Origin: a virus
DNA length: 47,195 nt
Virus record (IMG/VR): IMGVR_UViG_3300045994_000459
Span: 1 to 47,195 of that record
Reading direction: 5' to 3' (one strand)
Below, in pieces: positions 27,369 through 35,812 of the stretch. Within the stretch, counting starts at the first letter, position 1; each line of letters starts with the position of its first letter. The notes beneath the pieces are model-generated. The model was not told the DNA's origin. It saw only the letters and a program-made list of their open reading frames with translations, and made no database searches. Both the position numbers and the translations under genes were made by a program.

Positions 27369-30300
27369 TGACCGATGTATCTGCAGAATACAATCTTCTC
27401 AATGAATGTAAATTTATACGTAACAAAGAAAGATGTGCGCATGATTCTAACTATGGCTTTGAGGCTATTTTTAGTAATGGAGATAACGGATTTACTGATA
27501 ATGTTGGTCTAAATTGGCACATGGCTGATGGTTTGTTCTTGTGGGCTACCTCTACTGATGGGTCTTGTTATATTTCCTTATCAGATCCTCTTACTGCCAC
27601 CTTTGAGGCTGATTTCTTTTCCAATTTCGAATTGGATATGTTAGTTCGTTATAATCCTGGTGTGGTAGGAAAAACACTTCCTGATACTATTACTGGTAAA
27701 ATAGCCTGGAGAATGGATACAGACCCTATATGGTGGGATGATGCATGTGTTACCTTTGACGTCATTCCAGATGGGGCATGGCAGCACTATAAGTTCTCAC
27801 TACTAGGAAGCCCCAAGTGGGTTGGAAACTGTCAGGATATTCGCCTCTACCCCTTTATCGACGGGGCGCCCTATATAGAGGTTATTATACAAAGGATTGC
27901 CTTCACTTCAGATGCACATTATAAATGTAAATTTCCACCTTGTTCCTGGAACTCAAATTACACTCACACTTGCCCGGCTACTGGAACCTGCGCCAAGGCT
28001 TATAGTTTAGTCAGACGGCCATTAGTACAGGTAGATGGTAATAATTGTCGTATAGGAGTATCTCTTGACAATTATCCTCCACAATATATTGATTTGGATC
28101 TGAGCCATTGCACCGATTGTTATTCTGTTGCACAAGACATAACACTCAAACTTAATACGCTATCTTTTGGTGGCTATAAGTTTGCTGAGTGTGCTTATAA
28201 TAGTGTAGACGAAAATTTTACTATATATACCGGAACAAAGGGTACGTCGGGGAGTGTCCAAATATATCATGGTGGTGATAAGGATGTAACAGAACAACTA
28301 GGATTCTTCAGGTCTAGTGCGGTCTCAGCATATAAAACGGAAAACGGTACTGAACCTGCGGATGGTTACTCTCCCGCTTATCAGCGGCTTTCTGCTACAA
28401 TGCTTTATAGGCTTCCATCATCAGAGTCAACAGTAATTACGTTCGATCCTAAACAACCCACTATAGAAATAGGACGATCAGATCTTATGAATCTTCCCTC
28501 AGAACAACTTATAGAAGAGGGGAGTATAAGTGGTATATTGTTCGTTGATATCTTTGGTGCAGCCAATGATGAAGGGAATATTAAAACCATTCAGTTCAAA
28601 GGAAAGATAACTAATCATAGCAAAGTATATCTGCTCCGCCCTACCGGTGATTTTACACTTGCTGTGGTCTATAGTCGGTCTATGACTATCCTTGACTTAA
28701 GGAGAGGGCAGAAGACTTTGTATGAGTTTTCTGTGGATTGGCACCTTAAGCCGGGAGACATGTTAGGGTTATATATGTGCCAGCCTGCTATGCACACTGA
28801 ATCAAGTTCCGCACCTAACTTACAAATGTTGTATAAGAATTCTTGGATAGAGATAAGAAATTATAATTTAGCAGTAGGAGATAGTGTTTCGTATACACCA
28901 GAAAGTGTTAAGTTTTATGGCTATCAAGGCTTACCAGTCTACGGATTTTCCACTGATAAGTGCCCTGGATTCGGGATAGAGGCGGAGTTACGTGGAGAAT
29001 ATGGTGTTCAACAACTAGCTGTTGTGGGTGAAGATAGTATAGATAATTTTGAGTTTGACCTTATGAAATTGGGCACTAGCCAAGTTATGGTATCAACAGA
29101 CAAAACGGTGGGCCCTATGCAGGATGTTGGTGATTCGGATTTAATGATTGAATTTCAAGATACGGATGATATTAGTAAGTTCTGGATAGACTTTTGGTTT
29201 CCAGGCTATATTCATAATATCTATAGAATAATTACAACCTTTGAAGAGTCCAATAACATTAGAGAGTTTTGTTGGGAAGCATATATAGAGCCCGTTAATC
29301 GCTCCGGCTTGAATTGGTCAGGAGTCTACCACTTTTCGACTGACGCTCCCTACTTAGGCAGTGCTGTGGGGTGGATGCGGCTTTTAGATCCTTTGGTTGT
29401 CTATATTGATGATGACACAGATATGACTGGAGATTTATATTTAGGATTTAATTATGTTACTGGTAATCCATATGATCTATACCCAGGTGTTAGTGATCAG
29501 ACAAGATATGATCGAATGACAGCAAGCTATAAGGTTCTTTGGAATAAACTAGACCAAACTTTTTATCCGTTTGATAGCCGGGGCCTTAGACTGTATGTGT
29601 CTAATTGGGCTGATCCTAAAATTACTTCAATAAAGGTCTTTTCTATTTTTTCTACCAGAGAGACCATTCTGAGATCGCTGTATGCAGTAGGCTCAAGTGG
29701 TCCAGAAATCTTTGACACTGAGTCATATAACATTGTAGATTTAACAGGACAACTACTATCTTCTAGGCGGATTAGCCGAGCCAAGACAACAGATTATTCT
29801 TATGGTATGAACTTTGAGTATCAGAATGAGGATTATACTACTGGAGTAGCTACTATAGGAACTACTTTAAGTAAACTATCTTTGGATATAAGACTTTTTC
29901 CTACTAAGATCAAACAGATAAAATTAATTCCCCAACACTTAGGTGTGGAAGTAAGAATGGAAGGAAACGAACCCATTACTGATATTTGTAATATGTCATG
30001 GGGCGCTCCTTCTGACGGGAGTGAATTTACTTATGGCCCAACAGTAGAATATGAGGTTCACAATGATACAGGGCATAGGGCTAATTTGTTATTGGGAGTT
30101 GCTGATCCTTTAGCGATTGATCAGACATGTATATTTGCAAGTAAATTAGATTCCCAGGAGTCTATAGATGACCCGTACAGGGGTTGTACTGCTCAGATCA
30201 TTAGCTCTCCAGATACCCCCGTAACCAATCATAGATGTATTAATTACCACGCTAGAGTATATTCTATAATGGATGTTACTCCTGTTGCCTGGTATAGCTC

Positions 30301-33300
30301 AACCAACAGTGGAGTCGTATGGCAGACTTTAGTGTCGGGTAGTCCTTTTACAACCCCAGTACATTGGAACGAGCCTGCGGACCCCAACAATTCTATCTGG
30401 TCAGTATCCAATTGGTGTAGAGCTGAAGAATTACAAGTCTCCAGTGGTATATTATCTATAAACCAAAAGACTAGGCCGTACCAATCTAATGTAGGCTGGG
30501 TTAATCCTACTTACTTTCAAGACACCACAAAAGAATCGACCATGTCTTTAGAGACGCAAGTAGTTCCTTTCTCTGGAGTGGCCGGGGCCGATATATCAGC
30601 AGGTCTCGTCATGTATGATAATCAAGACTTACAAAAATATCTTTGTATTGAAAGGTACTCTGGTAATTCTTTATCCACAGTCTCTGGCCATATTTTTTAT
30701 GATGACTATAGATTTGATCTTCCTCTGTCAGACTACATTAGATACGGAGACTCCTCTGTATATTATACACCTAGTGGCAATTTACCTGATATTATACCTA
30801 CAAATGCTTCTGAGTATGGCATGATACTAAGACTCATTAAAGATGGCAGGGGTGTTACTTTTAGTTATAGGCTGCCGTGGAATTCTTGGACAACAGTTAG
30901 TTCATATTCTATTCAAGATTGGTCGAATGATATTCGTGTAGGTGTTTTTGGCGCCGCTCCAGCCATTGCGAGTATCTCAAGTGATGCTATGACTAATGTT
31001 ACGTTCGACTATGTATCCTATAAGACACTATCGAATAGAGTTGTGGAGGATTTTAACTATGAGACCTATTTTGAAGATCTAGTAATAACACACGGGGATT
31101 GGACTGCTGTGAATCCTCATGAGGCTTTCACTTTATCTTCGTCAGATACAGGACTAACAATAAAGAACTGGATGGGTTTTGATAACTTTAATTTCTTTGA
31201 TTATAGATTACTAAGTCCTGCATTACAAACTGAATGGGGGTCTATTACGGATTATGGAACGATTATATCCAGAGTAAGTGGTTTCGATCCTCAGACAATT
31301 GCGTCAGGAACATTCTCGGCCGGGCTTCTCCTATGTGACTCCAGTAACAATAATAATCATATAAAATTTTGTGTTAAGACATCTAGCCAACTTGAATTAA
31401 TAGTGAGCGGGTCTGTATTGCCAGTTACAATTTCTCCCATTGATACAGCATCTGGCGTATGGTTACAGTTACACAAGAGTTCCAGTATTGCTATACCTTC
31501 TTACTCTTATGATGGAGGAGATTACACTATAGTTTCTGGAATTTATATTGGAGGCTGGTCCTCTATAGTGCCCACAGAACTCGCCTTATCATCAGATATG
31601 GGTGAAGTAACCTTTGATAATATTCAGGTTACAACACTACAGATAGACTCTACTAACTTGGCTGCAAAATTCGATCCACCACTACCTTTGTTGAATATTT
31701 ATGGGCAAAAAGATCCATGGTCCGATTTACAATATACTACTTCTTCGGACTTAACAGATTTTTCTACTACTAAGACTGCTGCTATATCTTACCTAAAGTT
31801 TTCTAAGTCTCCCGATGCTGATATAGATCTAGGGTCGCCCAAATTCATGCCAGACCTGCAGGTAGCCAAGAGTATAGGCTATGAGGTCTCCTCTACTGAA
31901 GTTTTTAAGTCTAACCAGCAGATCTATGATTATATAGGAGATTTACAGGTTACTGATCCTATCATTTCAAGCTCTGGTACTGGTATGGTACAATCGGATT
32001 CGCTGTCCTACAAAGGCTTAGCACAATATGATGCTCCGGTAATAGCGTTTGACATGGGTAAACCCTATTCTTTAGGGAGGTGCCAATTAGTTACTCAGAA
32101 TGCTAAGGGAAGATTTTCCAATTCTGATCAAGATTATCTCACTTCTGTAAATTGGGAGAGCAGTTCTTTCGAGGAAGGTGGGTTTAAACGCCGCTGTTTG
32201 TATAGTTCAAATTTAAATGAATGTGTTGCTAATGCAGAGTGGGCAAAACCTATAATGGTTTATAACAACGAAGATGATCCTGAATATTACTTTGCTGGAA
32301 CTTGTGATGGTTGGGAAACGGATGCTGGGGCTGTAAATAAGGCTTGTCCTATTTTTACAGGAGGCGAAGCGCGCTGGATTTTATTAGAAAGCACCAATTA
32401 TACATCTACAACTATTTCTGCTGGGTCTATATGGTTTGTAGGCCCGGTAGAAGCTGGTCCCCACGACCGCCCGATTCCGTTAACTAGCAATTTTTATTGG
32501 TGGACTACGGATTATGGTCTTATGCAGTGGGTTGATAACACTGAGTTTGACCCTGAGTATGCTTTAGTTTATAGTTATCCCGGGTTTAATACCCCGGGTT
32601 CCTGTTATTTCAATGGACAGGGTTCTCCCTACTGGAAGCTTACGCCTGATCCCTATTGGACATGGGAAGATTCATTCCAACTAGACCTTAAGTTCATAAA
32701 TTCAGCAAATATTAATTCAGTAGAAATGAAAATTGGCAGGGACCCAACTAATTATTATTTGTTTACTGTGACCGGAACGCTATTAAACAATGAGTGGAAA
32801 TCTTATAAATGGCGTTATAAAGATGTACCAATGATAAGTGAAGGAACTAAGGCTATAACAGAACCTGCCTTCACATTAAATGATCTAGAGCATTACAGTA
32901 TGAGTTTGAATACTGGAATGCCTTTACCATTTCTAAATTTTGGTTATGCTGAACTATCGGTATCTGGTACACGTGGATCAAATATATACATTAAGAATAT
33001 GAAGAATACTAGAACACGGTTTGAGGATGGTCACTTATTCCTTGGTCTAGAAGAGTCTTTGTACTTACCTTTAATTGATCTTATGAATACGGGTACTATT
33101 CAATTTACTTATCATCCTTCAGAGGCCGCATTAAATCTGAAAGATGGAGATCCTAGATCTTTTCTATATACTATTGCTACAGTTTCTAATGCCACTACTG
33201 GCATATGTGTTGCTTTAGATTTACACTGGGGATGGACAGTCTACTGTTTTAGTCCTAAAGAGAAAATTGTCTTAACTTGTTTACCTACTATTAGAGAGTC

Positions 33301-33820
33301 TGAACAAATAATTCCTACTCCTTCAAATCCGGGCCCTTTCAACATTACATTAAGTTGGGCGCCACAAAATATACCAGGACTGACCGATGCTGTTGTATTA
33401 TGGGTAAACGGAATCAAGACCTGTTGGGGAAAATTCGATTCCATGGGAGATTATATGACGACCGATGATGTTCGTGTAATATTAGGGAAAGGTACTACTG
33501 TGCTAACTCAGAATGATATCCATCCTTACGCGGCATACGCAGGTTTTTCCGACCTGTCAGTTTACAAACGGGCCATCTCATCTCCTCTAATAGATCTAGA
33601 CAGCACAGCTCTGATCCCGGAAAATTTACTAGATCTCTCTTCTGATGGGGTAAATTGGAAAAGTTTTTTGAATGGGGATTTACCATTATTATACCCAGGA
33701 GTAGAGTCTGGTGGGGCGGTAACTTTTTACATGCGAAACAGGCGTCCCCAGACTGCTATAAAGAAATTGCATAAACGTAATACTGCCTATCTAATGGTTA
33801 GGTGGGAGGTTACGCAATGA
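27368..33820 (+). CDS. Giant multi-domain binding protein (CBM-like, ConA-like, LamG-like)
   Basis: 2150 residues from the ATG of a TAATG overlap. The first 180 residues resemble a galactose-binding-like carbohydrate module (CVTFDVIPDGAWQHYKFSL, then IRLYPF and IEVIIQRIAF). A Cys-rich stretch follows (about 187-210; CKFPPC and CPATGTC), then a tail-type module ending in EQLGFF (about 221-321) that matches the 540-residue protein. The central region is beta-rich and unassigned. Two DUF1349/ConA-like domains lie near 1008-1221 (closing DIRVGVFG and NVTFDYVSYKTL) and 1225-1430 (closing GEVTFDNIQVTTL). A C-terminal LamG-like domain is near 1910-2078 (FTYHPSE, VVLWVNGIKTCWG, AGFSDLSVYKRAI). Role inferred: a virion appendage that recognises surface glycans. 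Its close resemblance in build to the 2824-residue protein suggests a shared structure or binding task. Confidence 0.7.
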   Translation: MTDVSAEYNLLNECKFIRNKERCAHDSNYGFEAIFSNGDNGFTDNVGLNWHMADGLFLWATSTDGSCYISLSDPLTATFEADFFSNFELDMLVRYNPGVVGKTLPDTITGKIAWRMDTDPIWWDDACVTFDVIPDGAWQHYKFSLLGSPKWVGNCQDIRLYPFIDGAPYIEVIIQRIAFTSDAHYKCKFPPCSWNSNYTHTCPATGTCAKAYSLVRRPLVQVDGNNCRIGVSLDNYPPQYIDLDLSHCTDCYSVAQDITLKLNTLSFGGYKFAECAYNSVDENFTIYTGTKGTSGSVQIYHGGDKDVTEQLGFFRSSAVSAYKTENGTEPADGYSPAYQRLSATMLYRLPSSESTVITFDPKQPTIEIGRSDLMNLPSEQLIEEGSISGILFVDIFGAANDEGNIKTIQFKGKITNHSKVYLLRPTGDFTLAVVYSRSMTILDLRRGQKTLYEFSVDWHLKPGDMLGLYMCQPAMHTESSSAPNLQMLYKNSWIEIRNYNLAVGDSVSYTPESVKFYGYQGLPVYGFSTDKCPGFGIEAELRGEYGVQQLAVVGEDSIDNFEFDLMKLGTSQVMVSTDKTVGPMQDVGDSDLMIEFQDTDDISKFWIDFWFPGYIHNIYRIITTFEESNNIREFCWEAYIEPVNRSGLNWSGVYHFSTDAPYLGSAVGWMRLLDPLVVYIDDDTDMTGDLYLGFNYVTGNPYDLYPGVSDQTRYDRMTASYKVLWNKLDQTFYPFDSRGLRLYVSNWADPKITSIKVFSIFSTRETILRSLYAVGSSGPEIFDTESYNIVDLTGQLLSSRRISRAKTTDYSYGMNFEYQNEDYTTGVATIGTTLSKLSLDIRLFPTKIKQIKLIPQHLGVEVRMEGNEPITDICNMSWGAPSDGSEFTYGPTVEYEVHNDTGHRANLLLGVADPLAIDQTCIFASKLDSQESIDDPYRGCTAQIISSPDTPVTNHRCINYHARVYSIMDVTPVAWYSSTNSGVVWQTLVSGSPFTTPVHWNEPADPNNSIWSVSNWCRAEELQVSSGILSINQKTRPYQSNVGWVNPTYFQDTTKESTMSLETQVVPFSGVAGADISAGLVMYDNQDLQKYLCIERYSGNSLSTVSGHIFYDDYRFDLPLSDYIRYGDSSVYYTPSGNLPDIIPTNASEYGMILRLIKDGRGVTFSYRLPWNSWTTVSSYSIQDWSNDIRVGVFGAAPAIASISSDAMTNVTFDYVSYKTLSNRVVEDFNYETYFEDLVITHGDWTAVNPHEAFTLSSSDTGLTIKNWMGFDNFNFFDYRLLSPALQTEWGSITDYGTIISRVSGFDPQTIASGTFSAGLLLCDSSNNNNHIKFCVKTSSQLELIVSGSVLPVTISPIDTASGVWLQLHKSSSIAIPSYSYDGGDYTIVSGIYIGGWSSIVPTELALSSDMGEVTFDNIQVTTLQIDSTNLAAKFDPPLPLLNIYGQKDPWSDLQYTTSSDLTDFSTTKTAAISYLKFSKSPDADIDLGSPKFMPDLQVAKSIGYEVSSTEVFKSNQQIYDYIGDLQVTDPIISSSGTGMVQSDSLSYKGLAQYDAPVIAFDMGKPYSLGRCQLVTQNAKGRFSNSDQDYLTSVNWESSSFEEGGFKRRCLYSSNLNECVANAEWAKPIMVYNNEDDPEYYFAGTCDGWETDAGAVNKACPIFTGGEARWILLESTNYTSTTISAGSIWFVGPVEAGPHDRPIPLTSNFYWWTTDYGLMQWVDNTEFDPEYALVYSYPGFNTPGSCYFNGQGSPYWKLTPDPYWTWEDSFQLDLKFINSANINSVEMKIGRDPTNYYLFTVTGTLLNNEWKSYKWRYKDVPMISEGTKAITEPAFTLNDLEHYSMSLNTGMPLPFLNFGYAELSVSGTRGSNIYIKNMKNTRTRFEDGHLFLGLEESLYLPLIDLMNTGTIQFTYHPSEAALNLKDGDPRSFLYTIATVSNATTGICVALDLHWGWTVYCFSPKEKIVLTCLPTIRESEQIIPTPSNPGPFNITLSWAPQNIPGLTDAVVLWVNGIKTCWGKFDSMGDYMTTDDVRVILGKGTTVLTQNDIHPYAAYAGFSDLSVYKRAISSPLIDLDSTALIPENLLDLSSDGVNWKSFLNGDLPLLYPGVESGGAVTFYMRNRRPQTAIKKLHKRNTAYLMVRWEVTQ
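33804..33809 (+). promoter_or_regulatory. Ribosome binding site that sets the start at 33817
   Basis: GGGAGG lies 7 bases before the ATG at 33817, which forms an ATGA overlap with the previous stop. The GTG at 33802 lies upstream of this motif and is rejected as a start. Confidence 0.65.
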
Positions 33821-35583
33821 TTATAGTTGCTACTGAAGAAGGGATCGAGATTGATGGTATACTGCTGAAGAACGCGGTAGATGTGCAGACTTATATAGAC
33901 TCCCATAAGCCTGCTGAAGTATCGGCTACTATCACCCCTATTCCGTACAGTAGATTAGAAATTATCCTTATGCCACTCGTTCCTGAGGGGGTTTTTTATG
34001 CCCATATAGATACGCATAGACCACAGGACCTGCATATACCCCTTGTAGCTACTCATGTTAGGGATCTTAGAACGCAAATATTAGCGATTCCCCATAAAAG
34101 TATAGATGTAAGATTTACTGTAAATAAGAAAGGCTATTCCAACTTACTCCTAAATTTTGCAGGTGTACATACGGAGGATTATTCTCTTAATATAGCATTT
34201 CATGTTTGGTCTGCTAAGGATGTATCTGTTATGTTGGGTACGCACAATGCGGCTTTATTGTCAGCCTACATCAAAGCATGGGGATCTCATCCGTTTGATG
34301 TTATGATAGGAACCATCTATCCCCGCCTGCTGGAAATTGATATTATGCCTCAGCCTAAACCGGGACAGGATCTCATTATTGTTCATGGTACTTATAAATA
34401 TAGTTTTATAAATGTTGATTTTAATGTGTGGCTAGGTATTAAACCTTTAGATGTATGGGTCTCTGGGGTGTATGCTAGCGATCTTTATGTGGACTTTAGG
34501 ATGGGCGGCGCTTATAAACTATATATTGACTTACCTATGACCACGGGCTATCGTGACTTGTTTGTTGTTCTCAAGCCTGCTTCTCGCATTGTTTCCACTA
34601 TAATTCCTGTGTATACCATGGAGATACATAACCTTTATATCTCCATAAATCAAGGTTGGCCTTGTGGTTTCTGGTCAACCTACACTCTCCTTAATGTAAC
34701 ATTCAAGGCAGCCTATGTTTTGGCTTTCTCTGCTATATTTAAGGTCATACACGGTAGTGGATTCCCACTGCTAGGGGTATATATAAATAGAACAAACTTC
34801 TCATCTTATATAAATGCATATAACATTCATATTTCCTTGCCCGCCGATATGGTATATACAGAAACTATAATTTCAGATGTGATGCCGGTAACCTATCAAA
34901 ATCAGTTTGATAATATAACCCAAGAAATAATGCAGATACGTTTTTCTTGGCCTAGGATCAGGCTTTACAGTGGGGAGACTGAGTTCTCGGTGGAACTTTT
35001 TTCCTATAAAGGTGACTTATTCATGGACATGTCGGTGGAGTTATTTGCTCTTAGGGCAGAAGTTCCTACTATGCCTACCTCTCAGCCCATTGTTCAGAGG
35101 ATAGGCTATCAGGACCCCGTATGGCCCGCTGTTTTCCAGGTCAAAGAGATAGAACTATGGGAAGATGATCCTCCCGAATTAATCCGGTTAATCGATGTTA
35201 CCTTCGGGGAACAAGTAACACAATATTATTGGTTATCAGCCGAACAACGTGCATATAAGAAGAATGATTATGAGCAATGGTCATTAATGGCTCGCGGATA
35301 TCTGCCTCATTCTGAATATAGTGGTCAAATAGACTATGTTTCACTCCATGAAATAAGTGATATGTCCCATTATACTACTATTGATGCGGCCATAAAAGCT
35401 CTTATTGCTAATTTTATATATAAAGATAAAACCACATTGGCTGTAAATTTTTCGGTTACGGGAGCTTATACGGCCTTTAATGTGGTCATGGATATATGGG
35501 GACGTAATCGTCTTTCTAATTTAACAGTTAATTTGGAGCCCGCTCACCCTTGTGACCTCTCTATTAAAATCACTTGTGTTTAG
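33817..35583 (+). CDS. 588-residue beta-repeat virion protein
   Basis: 588 residues. The first 260 or so form irregular repeats of about 22-27 residues: strands with the pattern HxPxDVxV, a short turn, then LxVDFxVW. Examples are SIDVRFTVNKKGYSNLLLNF, PFDVMIGTIYPRLLEIDIM, PLDVWVSGVYASDLYVDFRM and DLFVVLKPA. A degenerate copy returns at the very end (LAVNFSVTGAY, then LSNLTVNLEPAHPCDLSIKI). Residues 380-520 are different and less repetitive. Such strand repeats could build a beta-solenoid or an elongated shaft. No catalytic motif or membrane segment is evident. It is the last gene of the structural block, ends with TAG, and is followed by the only sizeable non-coding gap, so a transcription boundary probably lies here. 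Confidence 0.62.
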   Translation: MIIVATEEGIEIDGILLKNAVDVQTYIDSHKPAEVSATITPIPYSRLEIILMPLVPEGVFYAHIDTHRPQDLHIPLVATHVRDLRTQILAIPHKSIDVRFTVNKKGYSNLLLNFAGVHTEDYSLNIAFHVWSAKDVSVMLGTHNAALLSAYIKAWGSHPFDVMIGTIYPRLLEIDIMPQPKPGQDLIIVHGTYKYSFINVDFNVWLGIKPLDVWVSGVYASDLYVDFRMGGAYKLYIDLPMTTGYRDLFVVLKPASRIVSTIIPVYTMEIHNLYISINQGWPCGFWSTYTLLNVTFKAAYVLAFSAIFKVIHGSGFPLLGVYINRTNFSSYINAYNIHISLPADMVYTETIISDVMPVTYQNQFDNITQEIMQIRFSWPRIRLYSGETEFSVELFSYKGDLFMDMSVELFALRAEVPTMPTSQPIVQRIGYQDPVWPAVFQVKEIELWEDDPPELIRLIDVTFGEQVTQYYWLSAEQRAYKKNDYEQWSLMARGYLPHSEYSGQIDYVSLHEISDMSHYTTIDAAIKALIANFIYKDKTTLAVNFSVTGAYTAFNVVMDIWGRNRLSNLTVNLEPAHPCDLSIKITCV

Positions 35584-35615
35584 GGTAAGTTATAAATTAT
35601 TTTTGTTAGAGATGA

Positions 35616-35630
35616 ATTTGTGTACTATAT
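35616..35630 (+). repeat. 15-base direct repeat, copy 1
   Basis: ATTTGTGTACTATAT occurs here and again, identically, at 35759-35773, 143 bases downstream, the two copies lying near the ends of the intergenic gap. A third exact copy lies inside the primase gene at 41567-41581. Confidence 0.85.
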
Positions 35631-35636
35631 TAGTAC
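35622..35636. promoter_or_regulatory. Palindromic operator-like site 1
   Basis: GTACTA-TAT-TAGTAC is a perfect inverted repeat with 6-base arms and a 3-base centre. It overlaps copy 1 of the 15-base direct repeat. Its symmetry suits a dimeric regulator or a replication protein. The protein that binds it is unknown. Confidence 0.45.
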
Positions 35637-35663
35637 TAGTGGTAAAAAAGCGAAATGTATATA

Positions 35664-35669
35664 TATAAT
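35664..35669 (+). promoter_or_regulatory. Candidate -10 box for the replication operon
   Basis: A perfect TATAAT lies in the only long gap between genes, about 145 bases before the sliding-clamp gene. No good -35 box lies at the expected distance (GGTAAA or TGGTAA instead of TTGACA), so any promoter may need a phage activator or a changed sigma factor. The region is very AT-rich, so a chance match is possible. Confidence 0.35.
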
Positions 35670-35682
35670 AGTATTACAGGAA

Positions 35683-35733
35683 AATCGCGAGAGGTTGCGG
35701 GGCGATTAGTATTTTTTATAACCGCAAGCTCTC
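35683..35733 (+). promoter_or_regulatory. Overlapping alternative hairpins in the leader of the replication operon
   Basis: Stem A pairs AATCGC (35683-35688) with GCGATT (35702-35707) and is followed four bases later by six Ts (35712-35717), like a weak intrinsic terminator. Stem B pairs GAGAGGTTGCGG (35689-35700), which forms the loop of A, with CCGCAAGCTCTC (35722-35733): 11 of 12 positions match. The stems interleave, so they could be mutually exclusive (terminator versus antiterminator) or form an H-type pseudoknot. With no bases between the first strands of A and B, a full pseudoknot would be strained. The pairings are visible in the sequence; the function is inferred. Confidence 0.4.
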
Positions 35734-35758
35734 ACATAAAAATAATTAGTAAAGATTT

Positions 35759-35773
35759 ATTTGTGTACTATAT
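35759..35773 (+). repeat. 15-base direct repeat, copy 2
   Basis: Identical to 35616-35630 over 15 bases. It lies 39 bases before the sliding-clamp start codon and overlaps the second palindrome. Confidence 0.85.
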
Positions 35774-35777
35774 AGTA
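35766..35777. promoter_or_regulatory. Palindromic operator-like site 2
   Basis: TACTATATAGTA is a perfect 12-base palindrome and shares its left half with site 1 (35622-35636). It lies between the hairpin region and the ribosome binding site of the clamp gene, where a bound protein could block transcription, or where an origin-binding protein could act. Confidence 0.45.
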
Positions 35778-35812
35778 TATAGAGCAGGAATTTTTAACAA
35801 ACAGGGGTTCGT

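Noticed and set aside
35746-35776. Sigma-70 promoter formed by TATAGT at 35771-35776
   Set aside because: No TTGACA-like box lies at suitable spacing (AGTAAA or TTAGTA at best), and the hexamer is part of the palindrome. The operator-like reading is preferred.
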